Positions 7,590 to 16,444 of a stretch of 64,000 nt of DNA are shown in pieces. The first letter of the stretch is position 1. Each line of letters starts with the position of its first letter. Source of the stretch: an uncultured Bacteroidales bacterium (lineage in GTDB: Bacteria; Bacteroidota; Bacteroidia; Bacteroidales; F082). Made by a program: the position numbers and the translations under genes. The notes under the pieces are model-generated. The model was not told the origin of the DNA and searched no databases. It saw only the letters and a list, made by a program, of their open reading frames with translations. The stretch lies in contig CAMYXP010000001.1 in NCBI GenBank assembly GCA_947303085.1, positions 186,001 to 250,000 on the forward strand, read 5' to 3'.

Positions 7590-10124
7590 CTACTCGTCGT
7601 AGCCTTCTTCGTAGGCATCGTTACTGTTATTATCGTCGCCTCCGCGTTGTTTCTTGGGCTGCTGGTTGATGCGGTAGTTGAAGTTGAGCGTGACTGTTGT
7701 CTTGCTCCACGAGCCTTTGCTGTATTGCCAGAAGTTGGTGCCCCACGACTCGCCTGCGTGTGAGCGCGAGCCGAACACGTCTCTGACGTTTAACGACAAC
7801 GTCCCTTTGCCGCTGAATACGTCGCGTGATGCCGCAAAGTCGAGCCAGTAGTTGGCTTCGCGGAATCCTAGAGGCTCGTCACGAGGTCCCATGAAGTGGC
7901 CTGTAAACTGGATATTGCATATTTTCTTGAAGTCGAACTTCGAGACGAGACGACCGAAGAGGTTGTACGAGTCGGTGGTGTAGTGGCTGGTGATGCCCGT
8001 CGTGGTCGAGGTGTAGTCGCCCACCGTCGATGACCTGAAGAAGTTGACGTTTCCGTTGATGCTCCACCATTTGAAAAGCCTCACCGATGCCACCGCTTCG
8101 ATGCCGTAGTCGTCGCTGATGCCGAAGTTTTGCGGCATGCTGACGGAGATGTCGTTTTCGATCTCGGTGAAATGACGAATCACGTCGGTGCTGTGGCGGT
8201 AATAGCCTGTGAGGTTGAAGTTGCCGCCTTCCCAGAATTTAAGATACGAGAACTCGTAACTGTCAGTGTACACTGGCTTTAACGCAGGGTTACCGACACG
8301 GAAGTTACGGTCGTCGTTAAACGAGCGGTAAGGTGCCATCTGCCAGTAGCCCGGACGGCGTATGCGCCTGGTGTAGCTCACCTGCAGCTGGTCTTTGTCG
8401 GTGAGCTTGAAGTTGACATGGCCGCTAGGGAAGATGTCGTGATAGCTTTGGGTGTATTTCTCACCAGCTTTGTCCTTGTAGTTAGCCATGGTGTAGGTGT
8501 ATTCGTAGCGCGCGCCCGCGAGGAAGGAGAAGAGTCCGACTTCGGTGCCGTAGCTGGCATATAAAGCCGCGACCTGCTGGTTATATTCAAACTCGTGGCA
8601 ATAGTCGGTCAGTTCTTCGTCGTTTTGTGTCACAATGGCGTTGTTGCTCGGCATGCCGTTGTTGTATTTAGCTCCCGCCTCGATGGTGCTGAGTCCGATA
8701 TGATAGGCGAAATCGAGCGTTCCCTGGAAGCGGCGGTGCGTCTCTGTGGTGTTGGTGTATTGCCTGATGACGGATGTGTCGATGACCACGTCGTTATCCA
8801 TGTCTTCGCGTGTGGCATAATGGCGGTCGTAGATGTCGGACCATTCCTGGTTCTGGTTTTGGAAATAACGGAACGATGCCTTGAGGTAGTTGTCTTTTGT
8901 ATTGAAAAACTTGTCGTAGTCGAGTGTGAACTCGCTCATCGGGCGGCTGTTGTGCCAGTCTTCGGAACGTTTTTTGTATTTTGCGGTGCCGTCGAACGGA
9001 AACTCGTCGATGTAGGTCACCGTTGGGGTGTTGTGGCCTGTTCCTTGGCGGTACATGGCTGAGAACGAGATGATGTCGTTGTCGGTGATGTAGTAGTCGA
9101 GGCCGCCGCGGATGTTATGACCTTGTGAGTGGCGTCCACGTTCGGTGGTCTGTTCCGAAATCTGGGTGGCGTCGTCGTGGTTTTTCAGGTCGGGGTCGTA
9201 AGGTGTGCCGCTGTTGAAATATTCAGTCTTGGTGTAGCCGTCGCTGATGTCGTCGCGGTAGTTGTAGTTATAGCTGCCGAAGAAGTTGAATCGTTTGAGT
9301 CGGTAGTTGAGACTTGCTCCGATGCCGGCCTGGTAGGGGAACGGCTCGGGTTGTGCCTTGCCCCACTCGAACGGGAATCCGCCGCGCACGTCGACGCTGC
9401 CGTTGAAGCCTTTGCGTTTGTCTTTTTTCAGCACGATATTGATGATTCCGGCCGTGCCTTCAGCGTCGTAGCGAACAGAAGGGTTTGTCACCACCTCGAT
9501 ACGTTCGATCATGTCGGCCTGCAGGCTGCGCAAGGCGTCCTGGGTGCTGAGTCCGACGAGTCCGGAGGTCTTGCCGTCGACGAGGATCTGCACACCGTCG
9601 TCGCCACGGAGGCTCACATTGCCTTCCACGTCAACAGTCACGGACGGGATGTTTTCGAGTACTTCGATGGCGTTGCCTGCGGTGCTGGCTATGTCTTTAC
9701 CCACGTTGAAAACGCGTTTGTCGAGGGTCATCGACATGGTGCTCTTCTCGGCTATGACTTCCACCTCGTCGAGAAGCTCGCTGTCCTGTTGCAGGAAAAT
9801 CTTGCCCAGATGAATATCGTCGCTGTCTTTTTTCACCGTGATGTTGATGTTGCGTGTGACGTAGCCCATAAACTGCACCGCGATGTAGTATTGCCCTTCG
9901 CTCGCCTGCAGCGTGAAGCTTCCGTTAGCCTCGGTGATGACGCCTGCCACAAGGGTGGAGTCGGGAAGCCTGAAAAGACTGATGGTGGCGTACTCCAAGG
10001 CTTCGCCGTTGTCCTTGTCGAGGACTTTGCCTTTAATATTAATAGTCTTTGTCGGACTAGCTAATACATTGAATGACAATAGTATAGCAATGGTAAAGAC
10101 TACTATTGAAATGATTTTTCTCAT
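7590..10124 (-). CDS. TonB-dependent outer-membrane receptor-like protein (OMP beta-barrel family)
   Basis: 844-residue outer-membrane protein. A signal peptide (~1-22) is followed by a carboxypeptidase-regulatory-like beta-sandwich (~27-105, starting INIKGKVLDKDNGEALEYA). Next is a plug domain (~125-215, with SLRGDDGVQILVDGKTSG and an ERIEVVTNPSVRYDAEG segment), then a long beta-barrel rich in Tyr/Asn strands. The Asp/Glu/Asn-rich tail (GGDDNNSNDAYEEGYDE) is unusual because barrels normally end on an aromatic residue. This layout matches the Bacteroidota OMP_b-brl_3 type of receptor; the substrate cannot be told. It converges on the GH92 gene with 14 bp between them, so co-function is possible but not shown. 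Confidence 0.88.
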   Translation of the reverse strand: MRKIISIVVFTIAILLSFNVLASPTKTINIKGKVLDKDNGEALEYATISLFRLPDSTLVAGVITEANGSFTLQASEGQYYIAVQFMGYVTRNINITVKKDSDDIHLGKIFLQQDSELLDEVEVIAEKSTMSMTLDKRVFNVGKDIASTAGNAIEVLENIPSVTVDVEGNVSLRGDDGVQILVDGKTSGLVGLSTQDALRSLQADMIERIEVVTNPSVRYDAEGTAGIINIVLKKDKRKGFNGSVDVRGGFPFEWGKAQPEPFPYQAGIGASLNYRLKRFNFFGSYNYNYRDDISDGYTKTEYFNSGTPYDPDLKNHDDATQISEQTTERGRHSQGHNIRGGLDYYITDNDIISFSAMYRQGTGHNTPTVTYIDEFPFDGTAKYKKRSEDWHNSRPMSEFTLDYDKFFNTKDNYLKASFRYFQNQNQEWSDIYDRHYATREDMDNDVVIDTSVIRQYTNTTETHRRFQGTLDFAYHIGLSTIEAGAKYNNGMPSNNAIVTQNDEELTDYCHEFEYNQQVAALYASYGTEVGLFSFLAGARYEYTYTMANYKDKAGEKYTQSYHDIFPSGHVNFKLTDKDQLQVSYTRRIRRPGYWQMAPYRSFNDDRNFRVGNPALKPVYTDSYEFSYLKFWEGGNFNLTGYYRHSTDVIRHFTEIENDISVSMPQNFGISDDYGIEAVASVRLFKWWSINGNVNFFRSSTVGDYTSTTTGITSHYTTDSYNLFGRLVSKFDFKKICNIQFTGHFMGPRDEPLGFREANYWLDFAASRDVFSGKGTLSLNVRDVFGSRSHAGESWGTNFWQYSKGSWSKTTVTLNFNYRINQQPKKQRGGDDNNSNDAYEEGYDE

Positions 10125-10145
10125 TATTACTCGTTTTCAACGACG

Positions 10146-10153
10146 CAAAGATA
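10146..10153 (-). promoter_or_regulatory. -7 promoter element for the outer-membrane receptor
   Basis: TATCTTTG on the minus strand, 21 bp before the ATG at 10124, giving a very short leader. The remaining ~200 bp to the next gene is very AT-rich with no other feature seen. Confidence 0.5.
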
Positions 10154-10347
10154 ATAAAAATATCGAAATAAAAATATTAATTTTTTTTGAGGGCTTTGGC
10201 GTAAAAATTTGCCATAATAAAATGAATTACTGCATAAAAAATTTGTCTCAAAAAATAATTTTGTTTTTATAACTAATTGATAATAAATTGTTAAAAAAAT
10301 ATTTTAATTTTTTTTGAAAAAAATGTCGAAGTATGAAAATTATTTTA

Positions 10348-10355
10348 TACTTTTG
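10348..10355 (+). promoter_or_regulatory. -7 promoter element for yitT-like gene
   Basis: TACTTTTG matches TAnnTTTG and lies 35 bp before the ATG at 10391. Confidence 0.5.
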
Positions 10356-10390
10356 CACCCCGAAAACAAAAGGGTTAAATACATTAAAAA

Positions 10391-11407
10391 ATGGCAAGCT
10401 ATAAACAAATTATGAGTTATGTTGCAACCAAGAAATTCTGGGTTGAGTTTCTCATTATGACGTTTGGAATGGTGTTGACAGCAATCTGTGTTCACTATTT
10501 CTTAGTGCCAAGCAAGCTCATCATCGGTACGATCTCCGGTCTTTCCATCGTTTTGGCGGAAGTGTCGAAGTCGTTGTTCGGTGTGCATCTCGAGGTGTCA
10601 GTGATGATTTTTGTCATCAACGCCATCTTGCTTGTTCTTGCCTATTTTTTAATCGGTAAAGAGTTCGGTATTAAGACGGTTTACACCGCTTTGATATTAG
10701 GACCTTTCACAGCCTTGTTTGAGAAGTACTTGCCATATCAGATGGTTATCACCAAGTTTTATGGTGAGAAGAGTGCTTTCTACGACGCGGCAACAGGCGG
10801 CTGGTCGGCAACAGCGCTTCAGGACGGTGTTTCATCGTTGATGGGCGACCCTTGGTTCGACTTGGTTTGCTTCGTGCTTATCCTCAGTTTCGCACAGGCC
10901 ACACTGTTTAAGATCAACGCTTCGACAGGAGGTCTCGATATCCTTGCAAAGATTGTCAACAAGTATTTGCATTTCGATATCGGAGCATCAGTGACGGTGG
11001 CAGGCACAGCAATCTGTTTGACAGCTTTTGCTATCAACCCGTTCAACATCGTGGTAATCGGTTTGATTGGTACATGGATCAATGGTATTGTGGTCGATTA
11101 CTTCACGGCGGGTTTGAACAACAGAAAGCGTGTCTGCATCATCAGTCCACAGTACAAACACATCCAGGACTACATCATCAACGATCTGGAGCGTGGTGTT
11201 ACGATGTACGATGTGACTGGTGGTTACAGCAACCAGAAGAAGGTCGAGATTGAGGCTCTTCTCACAAAAGATGAATTTTCTAAGTTGATGAATCACATCA
11301 ACGAAAACGGGATAAACGCGTTCATTACAGCTGGTAACGTCAGTGAGGTTTACGGCTTGTGGGCGAGTAAAAAGGAAAAAACAAAGCAAGAGAGAGTAAA
11401 GCTTTGA
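10391..11407 (+). CDS. YitT-family membrane protein with DUF2179 domain
   Basis: 338-residue integral membrane protein of the YitT family (UPF0750). About five or six hydrophobic segments lie between residues 18 and 245, beginning with WVEFLIMTFGMVLTAIC. The motifs LVPSKLIIGTISGLSIVL and NASTGGLDILAKIVNKY are typical of the family. The C-terminal ~90 residues (CIISPQYKHIQDYI onward) form the cytoplasmic DUF2179 domain. The physiological role of this family is not settled. It is single-gene, with its own promoter and a clear intrinsic terminator. Confidence 0.88.
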   Translation: MASYKQIMSYVATKKFWVEFLIMTFGMVLTAICVHYFLVPSKLIIGTISGLSIVLAEVSKSLFGVHLEVSVMIFVINAILLVLAYFLIGKEFGIKTVYTALILGPFTALFEKYLPYQMVITKFYGEKSAFYDAATGGWSATALQDGVSSLMGDPWFDLVCFVLILSFAQATLFKINASTGGLDILAKIVNKYLHFDIGASVTVAGTAICLTAFAINPFNIVVIGLIGTWINGIVVDYFTAGLNNRKRVCIISPQYKHIQDYIINDLERGVTMYDVTGGYSNQKKVEIEALLTKDEFSKLMNHINENGINAFITAGNVSEVYGLWASKKEKTKQERVKL

Positions 11408-11441
11408 TTTTCATAGGATTAAGTTTTAAATGGTTAATTTG

Positions 11442-11478
11442 GAAACGGCTTTCCTCCCCGGGAAGCTGTTTCTTTTTT
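11442..11478 (+). terminator. Intrinsic terminator of the yitT-like gene
   Basis: GAAACGGCTT pairs with AAGCTGTTTC (one G-U pair), the stem closes with CC/GG, and it is followed by TCTTTTTT. Confidence 0.85.
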
Positions 11479-11496
11479 ATGTAATCGCCTGAGAAT

Positions 11497-11523
11497 GTCA
11501 TTTCGACTGACGGTCGAAATGAC
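11497..11523 (+). repeat. GTCATTTCGA-family repeat, perfect hairpin copy
   Basis: GTCATTTCGAC and GTCGAAATGAC form an 11-bp perfect inverted repeat with a 5-nt loop. It sits between two convergent genes. This looks like the two ends of the dispersed repeat family joined with most of the interior missing. Confidence 0.75.
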
Positions 11524-11525
11524 GA

Positions 11526-12548
11526 TTAGAACAGTGAGCCTTGGTCAGCTCCTTTGAAGATTCCGAGATGTTTGTAAGCTAAATCGGTGGCGACGCGGCC
11601 GCGTGGGGTGCGCATTAGGTAGCCTTCCTGGATGAGGAACGGCTCGCACACCTCCTCGATGGTGCCTGCCTCTTCGCCCACGGCTGTGGCGATGGTGTTG
11701 ACGCCGACGGGACCGCCTTTGAACTTCTCGATGATGGTGAGAAGGATGCGGTTGTCCATGTCGTCGAGACCGTGCTGGTCGACGTTGAGTGCCTTCAAAC
11801 CTATCTTCGCGATGTCGATGGTGATACGTCCGTCGCCTTTTATCTGGGCGAAGTCACGCACACGGCGTAGCAGCAGGTTGGCAATACGCGGGGTGCCACG
11901 GCTACGACGGGCGATTTCGAATGCCGCTTCGTCGTCGATAGGCACCTTAAGTATTGACGCTGAGCGTTTTATGATATTGGAAAGTGTCTTTGAGTCGTAG
12001 TATTCGAGGCGCATGTTGATTCCGAAACGTGAGCGCAGCGGCGCTGTGAGCAGTCCGGAGCGTGTGGTGGCGCCGATAAGAGTGAACGGGTTGAGCTGGA
12101 TCTGCACGCTGCGGGCGTTAGGACCCGTCTCAATCATGATGTCGATACGAAAATCCTCCATGGCGGAATAGAGATATTCCTCCACGACGGGACTCAGACG
12201 ATGTATCTCGTCGATGAAAAGCACGTCGTTTTTCTCAAGGCTGGTGAGCAGTCCCGCGAGGTTGCCCGGCTTGTCGAGTACCGGACCCGATGTCATCTTC
12301 ATGTTCACACCCAACTCGTTGGCGATGATGTGCGACAGGGTGGTCTTACCCAGTCCGGGCGGGCCGTGGAGCAACACGTGGTCGAGCGACTCGCCGCGCT
12401 GGGCGGCCGCCTGCACAAAAACCCTAAGATTTGCAACGACTTGCTCCTGTCCGGCGAAGCTGGCGAAGGCGTCAGGACGTAAAACCTGTTCGATTTCCTT
12501 CTCAGCCTTGCTCATCGAGGTGCCGTATGCGTCGAGATTTTCATTCAT
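11526..12548 (-). CDS. ruvB: Holliday junction branch migration ATPase RuvB
   Basis: 340-residue AAA+ motor that drives branch migration with RuvA during recombination repair. Walker A is at about 62-70 (GPPGLGKTT) and Walker B at about 109-115 (VLFIDEI). The sensor/arginine-finger region reads [18 protein letters not shown], and the C-terminal winged helix ends in [17 protein letters not shown]. Length and motifs are typical. ruvA is in the same window at 45.2-45.8 kb, in a separate operon with sprA, so the two subunits are unlinked here. Confidence 0.97.
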   Translation of the reverse strand: MNENLDAYGTSMSKAEKEIEQVLRPDAFASFAGQEQVVANLRVFVQAAAQRGESLDHVLLHGPPGLGKTTLSHIIANELGVNMKMTSGPVLDKPGNLAGLLTSLEKNDVLFIDEIHRLSPVVEEYLYSAMEDFRIDIMIETGPNARSVQIQLNPFTLIGATTRSGLLTAPLRSRFGINMRLEYYDSKTLSNIIKRSASILKVPIDDEAAFEIARRSRGTPRIANLLLRRVRDFAQIKGDGRITIDIAKIGLKALNVDQHGLDDMDNRILLTIIEKFKGGPVGVNTIATAVGEEAGTIEEVCEPFLIQEGYLMRTPRGRVATDLAYKHLGIFKGADQGSLF

Positions 12549-12564
12549 ATCTAAAAATTATTTA

Positions 12565-12572
12565 CAAAATTA
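12565..12572 (-). promoter_or_regulatory. -7 promoter element for ruvB
   Basis: TAATTTTG on the minus strand, 16 bp before the ruvB ATG. Confidence 0.5.
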
Positions 12573-12630
12573 CAAAAAATCACATACTAATTTGAAAAGT
12601 TTTGCGTAATTTTACAAAAAATTTTGCGTT

Positions 12631-13194
12631 TTGAAGAGTAAAATATTGTTTTTGGTCTTAATGTGCTTATTATCAATAAGTTGCATCGCGCAGAGAGGTG
12701 TTTTGATTTTAAACCAGGATGCGAGAATCGACAGATTGGTGATGAAACAGCGTCAGATTCATGCCAACGACAGCACTATTGACGGCTTCAGAGTGCAGAT
12801 TTTCATGGAGTTGGGCAACGAGGCGCTGAGACATGCCGACAGTGTGAAGACGGCGTTTTCGAAGAAATATCCCGACGTGCCGGTTTATCTGGTGTTCGGA
12901 CAGCCTTACTATCGTCTGCGTATCGGCGACTTCCGTACGCGTCTGGAGGCCGAAAACATGTATCAGCAGGTGAAAAAAGAATACCGCAACGCCTTTGTGA
13001 CCGCCGACCGCATCGAGTTGCCTTACATAGCGCTGTGCTCGGCCGACTTTGTGTTCGACACGACGGTGCTGGACACGGTGAAGCGGGTTTTCATCGAAGA
13101 AGAGGAGTTTGTCATTGATACTCTGTTACTTGACAGTCTTTATATTAATGATACCATATTTGATTTCAACGAGGGTATTTTTTATGATGATTAA
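12631..13194 (+). CDS. Exported SPOR-domain protein
   Basis: 187-residue envelope protein. The only plausible start is TTG at 12631, which begins a signal sequence (MKSKILFLVLMCLLSISC). The segment SISC could be a lipobox, although SPI cleavage after IAQ is also possible. Residues ~50-115 (DGFRVQIFMELG to FVTADRI) form a SPOR domain, with the typical YYRLRIGDFRTRLEA strand-helix; SPOR domains bind denuded peptidoglycan glycan strands. The C-terminal ~60 residues are strongly acidic. A degenerate promoter (TAATTTTA, 12607-12614) would make the leader only about 10 nt. It is followed 11 bp later by a small hypothetical gene, probably co-transcribed. Confidence 0.8.
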   Translation: MKSKILFLVLMCLLSISCIAQRGVLILNQDARIDRLVMKQRQIHANDSTIDGFRVQIFMELGNEALRHADSVKTAFSKKYPDVPVYLVFGQPYYRLRIGDFRTRLEAENMYQQVKKEYRNAFVTADRIELPYIALCSADFVFDTTVLDTVKRVFIEEEEFVIDTLLLDSLYINDTIFDFNEGIFYDD

Positions 13195-13205
13195 AGATCT
13201 TTGGA

Positions 13206-13658
13206 ATGGAAAATGAAGATTTGAAAAAACAGATAGATGAGCTTTTCAGGCTTTTCAAGAAGGTGATGGAGAAATATCCGCCCGACGACGTGCCTGGCAT
13301 GGACAAGGCGCAGCTTGAGCAGCTGAAAGCGTATCTCACTCAGTATGAAAGCGTTAAGGATAACTTCTCAGTCGAGATGTTCAGCATGATGGATAACGAC
13401 ATGGCGAAGCATTTTGTGGGTATGCTGATTAAGAAACTCCGCGAGCAGCTTGGCGAGGACGCCGACATAGATGTTGAGCCTGAGAATCATATTAAAGAGG
13501 TGGAAATCAAGGAGAAAGCTTTCGAGTCGCTGCAGACAGGCGAGAACTATCAGAGCCTCATCGACGCCATCGACGCACAGCTGAAGAATCCGAATCTTTC
13601 GGATGAAGAGACGGATGCGTTGCTTGATAAGAGACAGAGATTAAAGTTTAGAGTTTAA
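13206..13658 (+). CDS. Hypothetical helical protein
   Basis: 150-residue cytoplasmic protein, not recognised. It is highly charged and predicted mostly helical. The Met/Lys/Glu-rich N-terminus (MENEDLKKQIDELFRLFKK) could form a coiled coil, and no signal peptide or membrane segment is present. It follows the SPOR gene by 11 bp and precedes an outer-membrane barrel by 19 bp, so all three are likely one transcript. The last eight codons, including the stop, lie inside a tandem TTAAAGTTTAGAG repeat, so the C-terminus (RLKFRV) is partly repeat-derived. Confidence 0.7.
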   Translation: MENEDLKKQIDELFRLFKKVMEKYPPDDVPGMDKAQLEQLKAYLTQYESVKDNFSVEMFSMMDNDMAKHFVGMLIKKLREQLGEDADIDVEPENHIKEVEIKEKAFESLQTGENYQSLIDAIDAQLKNPNLSDEETDALLDKRQRLKFRV

Positions 13659-13667
13659 AGTTTAGAG
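13641..13667 (+). repeat. Tandem TTAAAGTTTAGAG repeat spanning a stop codon
   Basis: Two copies of the 13-mer TTAAAGTTTAGAG (13641-13653 and 13655-13667). The TAA stop of the hypothetical gene is in the second copy. The sequence is related to the TTTAGAGT repeats at 33.1, 47.2 and 61.8 kb. Confidence 0.7.
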
Positions 13668-13677
13668 AATTATTTAT

Positions 13678-14340
13678 ATGAAAAAAAGTTTTTTGATATT
13701 ATCGACATTGATGTTGCTTTCGTTTGCGGCGAATGCGCAGCTCATCAAAGACCGCACAAATGGTAAGGTTACCATGGGATTTGATTTGTTTACCGACATC
13801 AACACGGGCGACAAATACGAGAATTTCAATTTGCGTAGCATCAACCAGGGTTTCGGCACTTATCTGACCTATAATTTCCCAATGGGTGAGTCGAAACACA
13901 CCGTTTCGCTCGGCGCCGGAGCATCGTTTCATAATTATTACATGAAAAAAGCCTGGCTGGCTGAGCCTTACGCCTACGCGATGACATTTGAGCAGGCCGA
14001 GACCAAGAGAAGCAAGATTGCTTTGGCTTATTTCGACATCCCGATGGAGTTGAATTTCAGAATTGTCGACAAGTTTAAGATTTCGTTTGGCGCCAAGGTG
14101 AGTTTCTTGATGGGAAGCAGCTCAAAAGTGATTGGTTATGTTTATGGCGACGGTCATAAATGGGAGGTCAAAAACAACAGTTTGAACGGTCTGGAGAGCA
14201 TTGTTTATTCGGCTTTCGCAAGAATAGGCTACAGAGCTGTGAATATTTTTGTGGGCTATCAGTTCACCAATTCGTTCAAGAAGGACAGAGGTCCGGAGAT
14301 TTTGCCGTTCTCGATTGGTATCGGCATCAGACCTTTCTAA
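13678..14340 (+). CDS. Small outer-membrane beta-barrel protein
   Basis: 220-residue exported protein. The signal peptide (~1-21) ends in AANAQ. The mature part has alternating amphipathic strands and ends on an aromatic residue (GIGIRPF), as outer-membrane barrels do. It resembles the PorT/OMP_b-brl_2 class of eight-stranded barrels, but a specific identity (for example PorT of T9SS) cannot be assigned by eye. It is the last gene of the SPOR-hypothetical-barrel group and overlaps the convergent PAP2-like gene by 4 bp. Confidence 0.78.
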   Translation: MKKSFLILSTLMLLSFAANAQLIKDRTNGKVTMGFDLFTDINTGDKYENFNLRSINQGFGTYLTYNFPMGESKHTVSLGAGASFHNYYMKKAWLAEPYAYAMTFEQAETKRSKIALAYFDIPMELNFRIVDKFKISFGAKVSFLMGSSSKVIGYVYGDGHKWEVKNNSLNGLESIVYSAFARIGYRAVNIFVGYQFTNSFKKDRGPEILPFSIGIGIRPF

Positions 14341-14939
14341 AGCAGGAAGATAAAATACATTATTATAACTGTGGCGAATCCCATGGCGAAGCCTGAGTAA
14401 ATCTGGGCGTTGCTGTGGGATTTGAGTTTCAGGCGTGCTGCCGCCACCACTCCGGCGATGATGATGCCCGCGATGAAATAAGGCAGATACAGACGCATCG
14501 AGGCAGTTGTCATGACGAAGAGACAAGCCACGAAGCTGCCCCATCCGAGGGAGTGAAGACTTATTTTCCAGAAAAATGTGATTATAAACGCCAAAATAGT
14601 GACGACGATGGCGGTTGTGAGATAGAAACTGAATACCGAAAAAAGCTGTATTTTGTTGAAAAACCTCAGCGTGGCGTAGAGAAACAGCACCATGACGAAC
14701 AGCGGTCCGAGACGGTCTTCGCGTTCCTCCATCTCGAACGACTGGATGAGTTTCCAGCGTTTCATCATGGTGATGAGGAGGGCTGGGATAAGACAAGTCA
14801 TTGTGAATGTGATGCCTAGGAATGTCAGGTCGTTGCCAGGTGTGAAGCGCGTGATGCCTGAGAGCAGCATGATTATCATCATCCAAGTTGGGTGGAAGAT
14901 GGGGTGACCTATTATCGAGATGAATTTTGCTGCTTTCAT
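14337..14939 (-). CDS. PAP2-like multi-spanning membrane protein
   Basis: 200-residue membrane protein with about six hydrophobic segments. It resembles divergent PAP2 phosphatases. A MEEREDRLGP segment stands where the first phosphatase motif would be, a SLHS segment holds a histidine at the second motif, and RLKLKSHSNAQ resembles the third motif. The final acidic residue of motif three is replaced by Gln, so catalysis is uncertain. Its ATG overlaps the rpoN stop (ATGA), which suggests translational coupling in an asnS-rpoN-PAP2 operon. Confidence 0.6.
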   Translation of the reverse strand: MKAAKFISIIGHPIFHPTWMMIIMLLSGITRFTPGNDLTFLGITFTMTCLIPALLITMMKRWKLIQSFEMEEREDRLGPLFVMVLFLYATLRFFNKIQLFSVFSFYLTTAIVVTILAFIITFFWKISLHSLGWGSFVACLFVMTTASMRLYLPYFIAGIIIAGVVAAARLKLKSHSNAQIYSGFAMGFATVIIMYFIFLL

Positions 14940-16438
14940 ATCACTTTGCGGAGGCGAGCCACAGGTATTCCGAGCTGTTCGCGGTATTTTGCCACGGTGC
15001 GGCGTGCTATGGTGTAGCCTTTCTCTTTGAGTATGGCTGTCAGCTCGTCGTCGTTGAGCGGGTTGGCTTTGTCTTCGTTTTCGACGCTGTCGCGGACTAT
15101 CTTCTTGACTTCGCGTGTCGAGACCTCTTCGCCTTCGTCGTTGACGAGGCCTTCGCTGAAGAAATATTTGAGCTGGAAGGTGCCGTAGGCCGTTTGCACG
15201 TATTTGCTGTTGGCGACACGCGAAATTGTCGACACGTCGAGGCCTACCATCTCTGATATATCTTTGAGAATCATCGGCTTAAGCTTGCCTTCGTCGCCAG
15301 TGAGGAAGAAATCCTTCTGGTATTCCATGATGGCTTTCATGGTGACGTAGAGAGTGTTTTGGCGTTGTTTCACCGCGTCGATGAACCAGTTGGCGGAGTC
15401 GATTTTGCTTTTTATGAAATTGACGGCTTCGCGTTTCTCTTTGCTGTCTTTGCCTGTGGAATATTCCTTGAGCATGCTCAGGAAGTCTTTGCTGACGTGG
15501 AGTTCCGGCGTGTTGCGGCTGTTGAGTTGCAGCTCTAGCTCGCCCCCGTTGTTGATGACGGTGAAGTCGGGGATGATGTAGTTGTTGTTTTGGCTTGAAG
15601 ATCCCATCGAGCCGCCTGGTTTCGGGTTGAGCGATAGTATGATGTCGAGCGCGTGTTTGAAATCGTCGTCGGCAATGCCGCTGCGCGACACTATCTTGTC
15701 GTAGTGTTTCTTGGTGAACTCATCGAAATGATTTTCTATTATCTCGATGGCGTTGTCGCAGTCTTTGCTAGGGTTTTCCTCGTTGCGGCGGCGCAGTTGT
15801 ATGAGCAGGCATTCCTGAAGATTTGTGGCGCCGACGCCCGCCGGGTCGAAGTCTTGGATTATGCTCAATACCTCACGAATCTCGTCTTCGGTGGCGTCGA
15901 TGTTTTGCGTGAAGAGAAGGTCGTCGGCGATGCCGGGTATAGGCCGTGAGAGGTATCCGGCATCGTCGAGGTTGCCGATGATGTAAGCCCCGATTTTACG
16001 TTTTTTCTCGTCGAGTTTGCGGAATCCGAGCTGTTCCATGAGGGTGTCCTGAAACGTGGTCTCGTTGGTGATGGGCGCCTCGTAGTGTTTGTCGTCGGGA
16101 CTGCTGTTGTTGACGGAATATTTATACGCCGCGTCGTCTTCGTCGTCATCTTTCAGATAGTCGTCGAAGTCGTCGAGCGGGTCGTAGTGGTCGTCGTCGC
16201 TTTGGTTGTCTTCAAAGGTATCGACGTCGTCGTTTTCGTTATCGTTATCGTTTTCGTTAAAACTGTCCTCGTAGTCGTGGCTCTCGCCTTCTTCAAGGGC
16301 TGGGTTCTGCATAATCTCCTCTTTGATGCGTGTGCTTAGCTCCATCGTCGGGATTTGCAGCAGTTTCATGATGAGAATCTGCTGTGGCGACAGCTTCTGG
16401 AGCAGCTTTTGCGTCTGAGTCAGTCTCTGCGAGCCCAT
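14936..16438 (-). CDS. rpoN: RNA polymerase sigma-54 factor
   Basis: 500-residue alternative sigma factor that directs polymerase to -24/-12 promoters and needs AAA+ activators. Region I (~1-48) is the Gln/Leu-rich activator-interacting segment (QTQKLLQKLSPQQILIMKLL). Region II (~49-105) is an extremely long acidic stretch of Asp, Glu and Asn. The core-binding domain follows. The C-terminal RpoN box is ARRTVAKYRE (~478-487), and the protein ends VARLRKVI. It lies 6 bp after asnS and overlaps the PAP2-like gene by 4 bp. No activator gene was seen in the window. Confidence 0.97.
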   Translation of the reverse strand: MGSQRLTQTQKLLQKLSPQQILIMKLLQIPTMELSTRIKEEIMQNPALEEGESHDYEDSFNENDNDNENDDVDTFEDNQSDDDHYDPLDDFDDYLKDDDEDDAAYKYSVNNSSPDDKHYEAPITNETTFQDTLMEQLGFRKLDEKKRKIGAYIIGNLDDAGYLSRPIPGIADDLLFTQNIDATEDEIREVLSIIQDFDPAGVGATNLQECLLIQLRRRNEENPSKDCDNAIEIIENHFDEFTKKHYDKIVSRSGIADDDFKHALDIILSLNPKPGGSMGSSSQNNNYIIPDFTVINNGGELELQLNSRNTPELHVSKDFLSMLKEYSTGKDSKEKREAVNFIKSKIDSANWFIDAVKQRQNTLYVTMKAIMEYQKDFFLTGDEGKLKPMILKDISEMVGLDVSTISRVANSKYVQTAYGTFQLKYFFSEGLVNDEGEEVSTREVKKIVRDSVENEDKANPLNDDELTAILKEKGYTIARRTVAKYREQLGIPVARLRKVI

Positions 16439-16444
16439 TTTTTA

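Noticed and set aside
9129..10064. 311-codon open frame opposite the outer-membrane receptor gene.
   Set aside because: The opposite strand encodes a clear receptor with recognised domains; the antisense product is a valine/alanine-rich shadow with no domain.
11408..11525. A small RNA or tRNA gene in the gap between yitT and ruvB.
   Set aside because: The gap is explained by a terminator and the hairpin repeat; no cloverleaf or promoter is visible.
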